DNA from: Candidatus Aenigmatarchaeota archaeon
GTDB lineage: Archaea > Aenigmatarchaeota > Aenigmatarchaeia > QMZS01
Direction: 5' to 3'
DNA length: 55,624 bases
Assembly (NCBI GenBank): GCA_003663355.1
Contig: QMZV01000001.1
Span: 1 to 55,624 of the forward strand
Position numbers and translations under genes: made by a program. Position 1 is the first letter of the stretch. Each line of letters begins with the position of its first letter. The notes below the pieces were generated by a model, which was not told the origin of the DNA, ran no database searches, and saw only the letters and a program-made list of their open reading frames with translations. This document shows positions 24,433 through 33,305 of this stretch, in pieces.

Positions 24433-27400
24433 TCACCATTCTTGCTTTTTTCTTTTTTCATCATAATATCTTCTCCATTCCGCCAATTTCTTTTCTCTAA
24501 GTATCTCTTCTTCGCTTTTTCTTCTTTTGAATTTTTTAAATATGTTTTTTATTTTCTCTCCAAAGTTACATTTATTGCTCTCAAATATATATCCCTTTCC
24601 AGGAAGATAACCTTTCTTTGGAATAAGGGTATAAAATAAAATAACTCCTAAAAGAATAAGAACGAAAACAATAACACCTATTATAAGGAATGGGAAACCT
24701 CCTTTTTCTTTTAAATTACCAATTTCACTAAAAATAGAGTTTAGATCTTCCTTTAAGGAATCTATTAACTTTTTTGCTTCTATATAATTTCCTTGCTCAA
24801 TATAATTTTTTATCTGGTTTAATGTCTGGTTTGCATTATTTATTTTTTGTTCAATAGATGAAATATTTTTTCCTTTCTTTTTTGCTTCTTCAAATTTTTT
24901 AAACAGATTATCAAATTGAAATGTCAAATTTTCATAACACTTGTTTATTTTGATTTTCTCTTCTTCGCAAGGAAGAATTGTCAAATTAAATTTTTCTGTG
25001 AAATTTCTTTCATCAGAGATTGCTTTTAAAATTAATTCTTTGACTCCTATTTCTTTTGTTTTTGGAATTGTGAAACTGATTGTATATGTTTTCTCGCTGT
25101 TTTTTGAGAGATTGATTTTTAATTCAGTAATTTTAAATAAGTTTTCATCAATTCCGCTTAAAATTAAATACAAATTATGCAAAGTTGCTTCTCCTACATT
25201 TTTAACTTTAAAACTCATGTTCTTCTCTTCTCCTTGCGTAATGTTAATATCTTGAAGATTAAGAAATTTCAAGGATACTTTTTTCACTTTAAGAGTGATT
25301 TTTTTGCTCTTATTGTACTCATCTGATATAAATTTAATAGTTAAATTGTAATCTTTTGGTTCAAAGTCTTCTGGAATTGAAAAATGTATTTCAAAATCAA
25401 GTGTTTTCCCTGGACTTAAATCTCTCTTGTTATCTTTGTCATAGTCTATATTATAATAACCTTCGCTTATTCCAGACAAACTTAAATAAGAATTATGCAA
25501 TGTTGCATTTCCTGTATTTTTTACTCTAACTTTTAAATCTGCTGTTCCTCCTTGAAAAATTTCAATTTTAGAAACTTCAACATTGTTTATTTCAAGTTTC
25601 TCAAAGGAGATGCTATAATATATTGTTGGATTTTCATTTACATTTCCGTTATTTTGCGTTGAGGAACTTGTTATTGTTATTTCACCAATTTTTTTAAAAT
25701 CAGAATATTGACTTGTGGAATTTTCTACTCCGGACAATTTCACATAGATATTTTTATCTCCTGTTGAAGTACAAGAAAACCCTGAAGCATGATAGGATTT
25801 AATGGAGTTATTATTTATTTTTTCTGAAGTATCTGCTGTTTTATTTGTGCCACAAACTTTAATTTCAATTTTATTTATAAAAGCTGCCCAGTCCCCTGTG
25901 TTTTTGATCTTGATATACACATCAAATGAAGAATTTACAGATTTTGAAGAAGGTGTGTTATCTTCATCTAAAGAAACAACTAAATTGCCGTATTTGACAA
26001 CAATATTTTGTTGTATTGTTTTATTAAATCTTCCATCGGCTGAAGAAGCAGTTATGTTTATTGTATAAGTTCCCTTTTCTGTTCCATTTAAAGTCCAATT
26101 TAACAATTTTGAATTACTCTGGTTTATATTTCCAGCAGATTTTGTTAGATTATCTGTTGTACTAATTGCAGATGGCAATTGCAAAGTAACATTAACATTT
26201 TCTGCACTTAAATTTCCCAATTTTGAGATATTTATTTTAAATTCAAATGGATAACCTTTAACAATTGAATTCAAATCGCTTACAACACTCAAATTCAAAT
26301 CGTGCAACAATTCAAAAGTTAGATTTACTTCTGCAGTATTATTTGCATTATCCACTAAATTTCCCAAAATTGTATAATTACAACCTTCTTTAAAAATTGT
26401 TTTGTTTGTTGTGTTTAAATCTGCTGAAAACAATTTTGCAGAATTATCAAAAGTAAAATTTAAAGTTTGTGCAAGATTTCCTGTTGAGTTTAAAATTTCC
26501 AAAGTATAATTTTTTGATATATTCCATAAGTCATCTTTTGTCTGGTTGTCAAAGAAATAAACAGAGAAATTTAACTCTGTTAAATTGTCAGATTCAAAAT
26601 AATAAACTTTTTTGTTTAATCTTGGCAAAGTTTTGTTTGTTACATTGAAATTTAGAGTTAAGTTTAGGTATTTGAATGGTTGGCCGTTTGAGGAATTTAA
26701 ATAAATCCACCCAGAATAAGTTCCAGTAATATTTGGAGAAAAAACAGTTAGATTTATAGTTTTTGAATTGCCATTTGATATATTTACAGGCTCTGAAATA
26801 TTTGTTTCATTAATCCAACAAATAGAAAAATTTAATCCACTAAAACTGCTGTTAGAAACTGTTAAGTTTTCTAAATTTGAACTTCCAGTATTATTTACAA
26901 CGAATAATAAACTCTTTGTCTGATTCAAATTTATAAACAAATTTCTCGTTTTGTTGTAATTTTCAGTTTCCCCAGCTTCTAAAGATTGATTTCCAATATA
27001 ATAATTTTCCTTATAGTTTGGTCTGAGTTTTAGAATTGGTGCGGAGAGATTTATGTTTACAGGCAATTCAAAAGAATTCTTAGTGGCGGTAATTTTTATA
27101 ACAGTGTTATAATTTCCATCCACAACTTTATTTTCAGGAGAGGTTAAATTAAAGTAAACAACAGAACTGCTCTCGTTTGTCAAATTTCCCAATTTGGTAA
27201 TATTATTTCCGGATAAATGAATTGTTAAATTATAAGAGAAACTTGTTGTATCATTAGTGTTGTTTATTAAAACGGTCCAGTAGCCTTCAGAGATATCTGT
27301 TGTGAATGTCCAATTATTTCCCCCTTTTGTTGAATTTATCAAACCACCAGTTGAATTATAAAGAGATAGATTTATTTCATTTGTTGCATTAGAAACAAGA

Positions 27401-29799
27401 GAAACATTTATTGAAACAACAGAATTGTTATCAACATAAAAGGTCCAGTTTTTTGTTGTTCCATTTGAAATTGTCTTGTTTTCAAATTTGTGCTTAACAT
27501 CTGTAAAATTTGTTTTGAATCTATTATCCAAGAATTTAATTGTCAAATTGAAAGTTTCATTTCCAGAAACATTTTCACCGAAAACAGTTGCCCTCCAGAT
27601 TCCATATTTTACTTTTGTAATATTTAACTCTGTTATTAAAAAATTTCCACCACCAGAAGTATTTTCAAAATTCTCCCCAGTTCTCAGATTTGTCAGGTTC
27701 AAAGTTAAATTATTTGTTGAATTTGTCCAGGTCAGATTTGCTGTTAAATTTGAAGAAAAAGGAACAATAAATGTAAAATTTTTAGTTTGATTTGAAATAT
27801 TTTGATTTTGCCAATCATAAGTTAGATAATAATTTTCCACACTCAGAGTAACATTTTCTTCTGCTGCCGTTGTTTTGATGGTGAAATTTCTGTTTTTTGT
27901 TTGGGCAGGTTCTAAACTTAAATTTTCTTCCCGTTCCGCTTCAATGAAACTTTTTGTAATTATTAAAGTTCCAGATAGATTATTACTTTGCGTTGCAGAA
28001 ATATTTACAGAGCCGCTTGAAGTTTCGCCAAACCATATTGTTATATTCCAAATTCCTAGTTCGGGATTGCTTATTATGATGCTATTTTCTGTAGTATTGG
28101 TTTTGTTACTTTCTTTTGTTATGTTATCCTTTTCCACGGCAAGATAGCTGTCAGTTAAAACAGAAAAATTAGCTTTTACAATTAAATTGGAAATATTTCC
28201 TATTTCAACCAAGTAATTTTTTGTTTCGCAATCTGTTTGAATTTCTATTTTTTTCTTTAATATAAATGGGACATCTACTTCCATACCAACTGATATTATA
28301 GTTGAATTTGTATCTTCTGTTATATTTACATCAATTTTTCCAGTATAAATTCCAGAAGAATTTTCAGGTGCTGTCAGATTAATATTTATTGTTGTGCTGT
28401 TCGTATTATTTATTGTCAGAATTTCGTTCCCCGTTGCATTATAACTCAAATTTCCATCAACCCAGGCGAATATATTTGAGTTATTTATTGTTTGATTTTC
28501 ACTATTTGTCAGATTTGAAAAAGTTATTGTAATGTTTATATTTTTTGTTGAAATTATTGTTATATTTTTTGTTTCAGTGCTGTTTGACTCCAAAATAAAT
28601 TCCAATTTTTTCGGAATAACCGAAACATTAAATTCTGATAAATTTAGATAAGTAAGATAAGGATCTATTCTTGAATGATTTTCATTATTGCCAATACTTA
28701 TTCCCGTATTTATAAACAAATCCTCTAATTCCTGCGGTGTTTTTGATATTCCTTTTAATTCAAGATATTGCTTAATTAAGGCAAAAGCTCCTGCAACATG
28801 AGGGGTTGCCATTGAGGTTCCATCTAAATTTTTCCAACCATTTGGCCAAGTTGAATAAATTGATTCGCCAGGAGCAAAGAGAATTGGTAAATTCCAGTAA
28901 TTGCTAAAACTAGAAATTGAATCTTCACCATTCACAGAACCAACAGGAGTTGCATTCTGAATGCATGCGGGTAATGAAATAGCACTTGAATTATACTCAT
29001 TTCCGCTCGCAACAATAACAGAAATATTTTTTGCTGTTGCATTGTTTATTGCAGAAGTTAGTAGTGGCACTTCAGCATCGCAATAACTGTTATTATGATA
29101 ATCTGTTGTGCCAAGACTCATTGAAATCACTGAAATATTGTATTCTTCTGAGAAATCTGTGCAGTAATTTATTCCTGCAATAAGATCATCAAAATTGGCA
29201 TATCCTCGTTCTCCAAAAATATTCACAACAACCAATTTAGAATCAGGAGCAACTCCTTTGTAAGTAGTATTATTTGAAGCAATAATCCCAGCAACATGAG
29301 TTCCATGCCCTACTTTATCGTAGCAAGCAGAATGATTTGAGGAGCAATTATATTTTTCATCCATTGAACTATTTTCTACAAATCTCCATCCTCCGAGAAT
29401 TTTTCCACTACTCCAGTTTCCACCAAGAGCAGAATGATTGTAATCAATTCCTGTGTCAATAATGCAAATTGTTTGCCCTTTTCCAGTCAAATTTATTCCA
29501 TTTACAGAGATATTCCACAATTTATCCGCCTGAATTTGAGGAACAGATTCATCCAAGAAAGCATAAACTTTCAGATTTGGATAAATTTTGTATCCTTTTG
29601 CTTTTAATTCATCAATTTGAGTTTCGTTTAATTCCCCAGAACAGGAATTTGTTCCGTAAATTTGGTTACATTTTATGTTTTGTTGAGTCAGACTAGAAAT
29701 TCCTATCTCACCCGTTGGAGGTGTTATAATATAACTATCTGCAAAACATGGTGCAGTTAAAACAATCAATAAAACAAGCAATAACTCTATTTTCTTCAT
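24433..29799 (-). CDS. giant subtilisin-like (S8) cell-surface serine protease
   Basis: A 1788-residue secreted protein. It has a signal peptide (MKKIELLLVLLIVLTAPCFA), a short propeptide-like region, then an S8 protease domain with the full triad: ICIIDTGIDYNHSALGG (Asp about 115), GHGTHVAGIIAS (His about 165) and LDGTSMATPHVAGAFALIKQ (Ser about 330). More than 1200 residues of beta-sandwich repeats follow, very rich in NxS/T sequons. Several are CARDB-like (EIFQGGTADLKVRVKNTGNA; NITQGEEKNMSFKVKNVGEA). Near the C-terminus are a coiled coil (LKEDLNSIFSEIGNLK), one membrane helix (LIIGVIVFVLILLGVILFY) and a basic cytoplasmic tail. It is probably a membrane-anchored stalked protease at the cell surface. 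Confidence 0.88.
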   Translation of the reverse strand: MKKIELLLVLLIVLTAPCFADSYIITPPTGEIGISSLTQQNIKCNQIYGTNSCSGELNETQIDELKAKGYKIYPNLKVYAFLDESVPQIQADKLWNISVNGINLTGKGQTICIIDTGIDYNHSALGGNWSSGKILGGWRFVENSSMDEKYNCSSNHSACYDKVGHGTHVAGIIASNNTTYKGVAPDSKLVVVNIFGERGYANFDDLIAGINYCTDFSEEYNISVISMSLGTTDYHNNSYCDAEVPLLTSAINNATAKNISVIVASGNEYNSSAISLPACIQNATPVGSVNGEDSISSFSNYWNLPILFAPGESIYSTWPNGWKNLDGTSMATPHVAGAFALIKQYLELKGISKTPQELEDLFINTGISIGNNENHSRIDPYLTYLNLSEFNVSVIPKKLEFILESNSTETKNITIISTKNINITITFSNLTNSENQTINNSNIFAWVDGNLSYNATGNEILTINNTNSTTININLTAPENSSGIYTGKIDVNITEDTNSTIISVGMEVDVPFILKKKIEIQTDCETKNYLVEIGNISNLIVKANFSVLTDSYLAVEKDNITKESNKTNTTENSIIISNPELGIWNITIWFGETSSGSVNISATQSNNLSGTLIITKSFIEAEREENLSLEPAQTKNRNFTIKTTAAEENVTLSVENYYLTYDWQNQNISNQTKNFTFIVPFSSNLTANLTWTNSTNNLTLNLTNLRTGENFENTSGGGNFLITELNITKVKYGIWRATVFGENVSGNETFNLTIKFLDNRFKTNFTDVKHKFENKTISNGTTKNWTFYVDNNSVVSINVSLVSNATNEINLSLYNSTGGLINSTKGGNNWTFTTDISEGYWTVLINNTNDTTSFSYNLTIHLSGNNITKLGNLTNESSSVVYFNLTSPENKVVDGNYNTVIKITATKNSFELPVNINLSAPILKLRPNYKENYYIGNQSLEAGETENYNKTRNLFINLNQTKSLLFVVNNTGSSNLENLTVSNSSFSGLNFSICWINETNISEPVNISNGNSKTINLTVFSPNITGTYSGWIYLNSSNGQPFKYLNLTLNFNVTNKTLPRLNKKVYYFESDNLTELNFSVYFFDNQTKDDLWNISKNYTLEILNSTGNLAQTLNFTFDNSAKLFSADLNTTNKTIFKEGCNYTILGNLVDNANNTAEVNLTFELLHDLNLSVVSDLNSIVKGYPFEFKINISKLGNLSAENVNVTLQLPSAISTTDNLTKSAGNINQSNSKLLNWTLNGTEKGTYTINITASSADGRFNKTIQQNIVVKYGNLVVSLDEDNTPSSKSVNSSFDVYIKIKNTGDWAAFINKIEIKVCGTNKTADTSEKINNNSIKSYHASGFSCTSTGDKNIYVKLSGVENSTSQYSDFKKIGEITITSSSTQNNGNVNENPTIYYSISFEKLEINNVEVSKIEIFQGGTADLKVRVKNTGNATLHNSYLSLSGISEGYYNIDYDKDNKRDLSPGKTLDFEIHFSIPEDFEPKDYNLTIKFISDEYNKSKKITLKVKKVSLKFLNLQDINITQGEEKNMSFKVKNVGEATLHNLYLILSGIDENLFKITELKINLSKNSEKTYTISFTIPKTKEIGVKELILKAISDERNFTEKFNLTILPCEEEKIKINKCYENLTFQFDNLFKKFEEAKKKGKNISSIEQKINNANQTLNQIKNYIEQGNYIEAKKLIDSLKEDLNSIFSEIGNLKEKGGFPFLIIGVIVFVLILLGVILFYTLIPKKGYLPGKGYIFESNKCNFGEKIKNIFKKFKRRKSEEEILREKKLAEWRRYYDEKRKKQEW

Positions 29800-29886
29800 A
29801 ATAACTCAAAAAAACTAAAAATAAAAAGAAAATAGTTTAATTTGTTTTTGTATTAATACAATAAAATATCAGAGAAAGTAACTTTT

Positions 29887-30138
29887 ATGGAAATTAAAGT
29901 AATTTATACTGATGAATTTAAAAATGATTTAAAAAAGATAAAAGACAAAACAATTCAAGACCGCGTTGAGAAAATTATACAAAAGATAATAGATAACCCA
30001 AAAGTTGGGAAGCCTTTATGTTATGACCTTGCTGGCTTGAGAAGTATGAGGATCCCTCCATTTAGGCTTATCTATGAATTCACAGAAGATAAAATAGTTT
30101 TGCATAAATTTGGACATAGAAAAAAAGTTTATAAATGA
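29887..30138 (+). CDS. RelE/ParE-superfamily toxin
   Basis: An 83-residue RelE-fold protein: YTDEFKNDLKKIKDKTIQDR, then PKVGKPLCYDLAGLRSMRIP and the C-terminal basic strand FRLIYEFTEDKIVLHKFGHR KKVY. RelE toxins cleave mRNA in the ribosomal A site; the C-terminal Arg/Lys/His cluster fits. Unusually, no antitoxin precedes it. Instead a typical antitoxin gene ends 1 base after it on the other strand. Confidence 0.8.
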   Translation: MEIKVIYTDEFKNDLKKIKDKTIQDRVEKIIQKIIDNPKVGKPLCYDLAGLRSMRIPPFRLIYEFTEDKIVLHKFGHRKKVYK

Positions 30139-30139
30139 A

Positions 30140-30358
30140 TTATTTCCACAAATCACTAAAGTTTCTTAGTTCATGAACCCGGCCAAATTTTAAATCCTCT
30201 CTTGATCTATTCAAACCTTCTATTAATTCTTTGTCATTTTTTATTTCAATTGTTTCTATTAAACTTTCTAGTCTATCAGCAAGTCTAACTATCTCTTCAA
30301 AAGTTTTATAATCTACTAAAATTTGTCTTGGATAATTAATTAATTGAGTTCCTCCCAT
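30140..30358 (-). CDS. putative antitoxin of a RelE-type system
   Basis: A 72-residue protein (start ATG 30358, MGGTQLINYPRQILVDYKTF). Its end ELIEGLNRSREDLKFGRVHE LRNF has the SREDxKxGRVxEL form common to antitoxins that bind RelE/ParE-like toxins. It is convergent with the relE gene at 29887-30138, with 1 base between stops. Normal TA pairs are co-directional with the antitoxin first. Either this is an inverted pair or each is an orphan. Confidence 0.55.
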   Translation of the reverse strand: MGGTQLINYPRQILVDYKTFEEIVRLADRLESLIETIEIKNDKELIEGLNRSREDLKFGRVHELRNFSDLWK

Positions 30359-30390
30359 ATATAAAATTATAAGTTTTATAAATATATACT

Positions 30391-30600
30391 TCAACCTAAA
30401 CTTCTTGGAATTTCATCTAAGGTTCCTTTCTCAGTAGTTTCTTCAAAAAAATCTCAACAATTTCATTAAATCTTTTTCTTACTCTCTCATAATTTTCTCC
30501 ACTTGTAGACAAATTGAGAGCCTAATAATAAGCAACAAATCTATTGTCCTCCTTAAATATAGAAAGTGGAATAGTAATATTTAATCCAATTATATTTTTC
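30391..30600 (-). pseudogene. HicB-like antitoxin relic
   Basis: The minus strand encodes ITIPLSIFKEDNRFVAYY, an in-frame stop, then ALNLSTSGENYERVRKRFNE IVEIF. A one-base shift leads to FEETTEKGTLDEIPRSLG. Together this is the usual HicB-type layout (YxAxxPALxLSTxGxxxEEA... ExGTLxE). The stop and frameshift make it dead. It lies directly upstream of the RelE-type antitoxin, and no HicA-like gene is visible. Bases 30601-30646 hold only AT-rich sequence. Confidence 0.5.
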
Positions 30601-30646
30601 TCTATTATAATTAATAAAATAAACCAAAAAATTATAAAAAATAAAT

Positions 30647-30988
30647 TTATTCTTTTGCAAATTTATAGACAGCTTTTATTGCTACAATTACTGCTGCTGG
30701 AGCAACTAATGTTGCAATATTTGTGACAATTGCACTTAAGTATAGACCTATTGTTCCTAAAGCTCCAAAGCTTGCTCCTCCTGTAACTGCCAAAGCAATT
30801 GCTGCAATTAAGAAGGACTCTACTTCTTTTGCTTCAATGTTTAGAAGACCAACAATTATACCAACAATCACCAATATTACACCTATAATCTCTGTATATG
30901 CTGATATGTAATTTACTGCCAACCCTGCAACTACTGCTACAATTATTCCAAGAAGGAAGATATAACTTCCTATTTCTTTCATCTCCAT
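30647..30988 (-). CDS. small polytopic membrane protein
   Basis: A 113-residue protein that is almost all hydrophobic: about four membrane segments (YIFLLGIIVAVVAGLAVNYI, IIGVILVIVGIIVGLLNI, FLIAAIALAVTGGASFGALG, IATLVAPAAVIVAIKAVYKF) with a short Glu/Lys loop in the middle and a basic end. Small proteins of this kind, with Gly/Ala/Ile/Val helices, are common in DPANN genomes; function unknown. The ATG is preceded by an AT-rich promoter-like stretch shared divergently with the methyltransferase region. Confidence 0.65.
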   Translation of the reverse strand: MEMKEIGSYIFLLGIIVAVVAGLAVNYISAYTEIIGVILVIVGIIVGLLNIEAKEVESFLIAAIALAVTGGASFGALGTIGLYLSAIVTNIATLVAPAAVIVAIKAVYKFAKE

Positions 30989-31227
30989 AATTTGTAAATT
31001 ATTATTTATTTAATATTAAGAAAAATAACGGCAATTGTTGAAATTTTAATTTTATCAATGAGAAGTCTCTTTTTTAGAATTGATTTTGGTTAGTTGCAAT
31101 GCTATAGACAGATTATTTAAAAACAAATTCAAAGACTTTATATCCATTATTGATGATATACTAAGATCACAAATTTTATCCCTACATAGAAATTTTGCTT
31201 AATAAAATCAAAAAAACAAAGAGAATT

Positions 31228-32016
31228 ATGAGTGGTGAAAAGATGATTATAAAGAAGCTTTTAGAAAAATTTGAAATAAAGGATATGAATGATTGGAATA
31301 ATGTTAATGCTGATTTGGTTATAACAGACCCGCCTTTTGGAATAGAATTTAGCGGGAAAAATGGAAATTATCATAGAAATGCAGAATATGTTGTTGATGG
31401 CTATGTTGAATGGGGGGTTTCAGAATATGGACAGAAAATTCAGCAATTATTAGAAGTAATTAAAAGAAATTTAAAATCCAATGGACAAGGTTTAATATTC
31501 TCTGGGTGGAATAACAGTAATATAATTCACGACAGGGTTATGAGATTTAAAGGATTAACATTAAGAGGTAAATTATATTGGACCTACAATTTTGCTCCTA
31601 CATGCAAAAAAAGACCTGCCCATAATGTTTATGAAATTTTTTGGGTAACAAAAAGTGATAAATGGGTATATAACACAAGATGTACTACCCATCATTGTCA
31701 AAGAGGAGAACCAAATTTAACAACTCTTAATTTTAAGAGAGATTATAAAGTAAAAATGCCAAAGTATCCAACAAGATTGCCATTTAAGCTATTACAATGT
31801 TTGATAGAGCATTTTTCCAATAAAGGAGATCTGATATTTGATCCTTTGGCTGGTAGTGGAATGGTTGGGGTAGTAGCATATTTTTTAAAAAGGGATTTTA
31901 TATTAGGAGATTTAAACTCAAATGGAAAAGTAGTATTTGAAGCTCTTTTGGATTATTATATAAATAAAAATGGTTTTGTACAGGATAAGAAATTATTAAC
32001 ATGGTGGAAAAAATGA
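31228..32016 (+). CDS. beta-class DNA amino-methyltransferase (N6-adenine or N4-cytosine)
   Basis: About 262 residues. Motif IV comes first (DLVITDPPFGIEF, DPPF near residue 34). A variable target-recognition region follows (TCKKRPAHNVYEIFWVTKSD...), and motif I comes last (LIFDPLAGSGMVGVVAYFLK, from about 205). That circularly permuted order defines beta-class exocyclic-amine DNA methyltransferases using S-adenosylmethionine. ATG 31228 is chosen; ATG 31243 with an upstream GGTGA is equally possible. The stop overlaps the start of the Fe-S glycosylase-like gene (ATGA), so the two are translated together and probably share a recognition sequence. Confidence 0.85.
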   Translation: MSGEKMIIKKLLEKFEIKDMNDWNNVNADLVITDPPFGIEFSGKNGNYHRNAEYVVDGYVEWGVSEYGQKIQQLLEVIKRNLKSNGQGLIFSGWNNSNIIHDRVMRFKGLTLRGKLYWTYNFAPTCKKRPAHNVYEIFWVTKSDKWVYNTRCTTHHCQRGEPNLTTLNFKRDYKVKMPKYPTRLPFKLLQCLIEHFSNKGDLIFDPLAGSGMVGVVAYFLKRDFILGDLNSNGKVVFEALLDYYINKNGFVQDKKLLTWWKK

Positions 32017-33221
32017 GTGAAATAGATTTTGTTAAGAAATTGGTATTCAAAATAGCAGAAGTGGGTCATCAAAGAAAGATTATGGATTCCCCTTCTTTAG
32101 CAGATATAGAACCATTTCGACACTTCTTTGACAGAAATGGAAATTTAAAATATGATGAACTAAACTCTATGGATGGTGCTTGGACAAGAAGAGAAATTTT
32201 AGCAAGATTTCTTTTGTTAAGTGTTGTTTTAGACCAAGGACCAGATATTCCTGGAGTTAGGGATTTCTTGAAGAATGTAACCAATGCTCTTTACAGAAAA
32301 GAAATAAGGATATTCCATAGATCACTAGATTTCTTTAGAGAGTTAAATATTTCTATTGATGAGATTTTAGATAAGCACAATTCTGTTAAAAAGTTAAGAG
32401 CAAAGATATGGGCTAAACTTAACAACTCAAATCCAAGTAAATATAATTTATTTTTTGCTCAATCCCCAAGAGGAATAATTTCTATTAATCAGGTATTAGA
32501 TTACGGAATTCACAGATGGGGTGTTCCGTTATGTGTTCCTCTACTTTTAGAGAAAGATTTAGGTGAAAAAGAATCAACCCAACCATTTGTAGAATATTTG
32601 GAAAGTTTTGAATCTTCTGAAATAATGAGTAAAGAACTAAAAAATCATGAAAGATATGGACTTGGTAGTGCAATAGGAAATAAAGCTTGTCACTTATTTG
32701 TTAAATGGTACATCCATACATTTAGTTTATCTTCTAAAAAAGAAGATGGTTGGAGTAAATGGTCTTTTGAAGTTCCTTTTGATAGCAATGCAGGTAGGGT
32801 ATTATTTAGAGCAGGATTTTTTACCTCTTTTGCAGATTTAGAAGATTACGAAGATTGGGAGGTGATACAAAAGGGTAAAGGAAAAGGAAAAACTCATTAT
32901 ATTAGAGTAACAAATATAAGAGGTAAAAAAGTTCAGAAAGACATTGAGGATGAAAAAATTATAGAAAACTATAATAATGTCGTTTTAAACCACTTAAAAA
33001 TTAGGAAGAAACCTCCCACCAAACTAGAAATTCAACAGATCCCTAATACAATATTGCTTAATTCAAAGTTTGGAATTGGAGATTTTGATGATGGGCTTAT
33101 TTACATAGGAACTAAATTTTGTTTTAATCATGAGAAACCAGATTGTAAAAATTGTCCATTAAAAGATCTGTGTTTAAGTAAAAATAAGAAACCTGAATTA
33201 ATTAAAAATTATAGAACATAA
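32013..33221 (+). CDS. HhH-GPD-type Fe-S DNA glycosylase-like protein coupled to the methyltransferase
   Basis: 402 residues. The C-terminal half has the layout of endonuclease III/MutY. A helix-hairpin-helix-like segment GLGSAIGNKACHLFVKWYI has K224 where the AP-lyase Lys lies. EVPFDSNAGRVLFRAGFF has D257 where the catalytic Asp (VDTHVxRV) lies. The cluster loop GLIYIGTKFC...PDCKNCPLKDLC has Cys 370, 378, 381 and 387 (Cx7Cx2Cx5C; endonuclease III has Cx6Cx2Cx5C). Residues 1-200 are a novel-looking N-terminal extension (LNSMDGAWTRREILARFLLL, DQGPDIPGVRDFLKNVTNAL). ATG 32013 overlaps the methyltransferase stop and has GGTGG upstream. It could be the restriction partner of the methyltransferase or a mismatch-repair partner like Mig.MthI. 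Confidence 0.65.
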   Translation: MSEIDFVKKLVFKIAEVGHQRKIMDSPSLADIEPFRHFFDRNGNLKYDELNSMDGAWTRREILARFLLLSVVLDQGPDIPGVRDFLKNVTNALYRKEIRIFHRSLDFFRELNISIDEILDKHNSVKKLRAKIWAKLNNSNPSKYNLFFAQSPRGIISINQVLDYGIHRWGVPLCVPLLLEKDLGEKESTQPFVEYLESFESSEIMSKELKNHERYGLGSAIGNKACHLFVKWYIHTFSLSSKKEDGWSKWSFEVPFDSNAGRVLFRAGFFTSFADLEDYEDWEVIQKGKGKGKTHYIRVTNIRGKKVQKDIEDEKIIENYNNVVLNHLKIRKKPPTKLEIQQIPNTILLNSKFGIGDFDDGLIYIGTKFCFNHEKPDCKNCPLKDLCLSKNKKPELIKNYRT

Positions 33222-33305
33222 ATTTTCGGCAGCGTTGGGCATTCTTCACTTTTACTTCATAAGTTTTTCAATTATTAAATTAAAGTGGTTGACTGACTTT
33301 TGAAA

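Noticed and set aside
24941..28147. Several plus-strand open frames opposite the large protease gene
   Set aside because: Hydrophobic Phe/Ile/Val-rich shadows of an Asn/Thr-rich gene; no starts with promoters and no recognisable domains.
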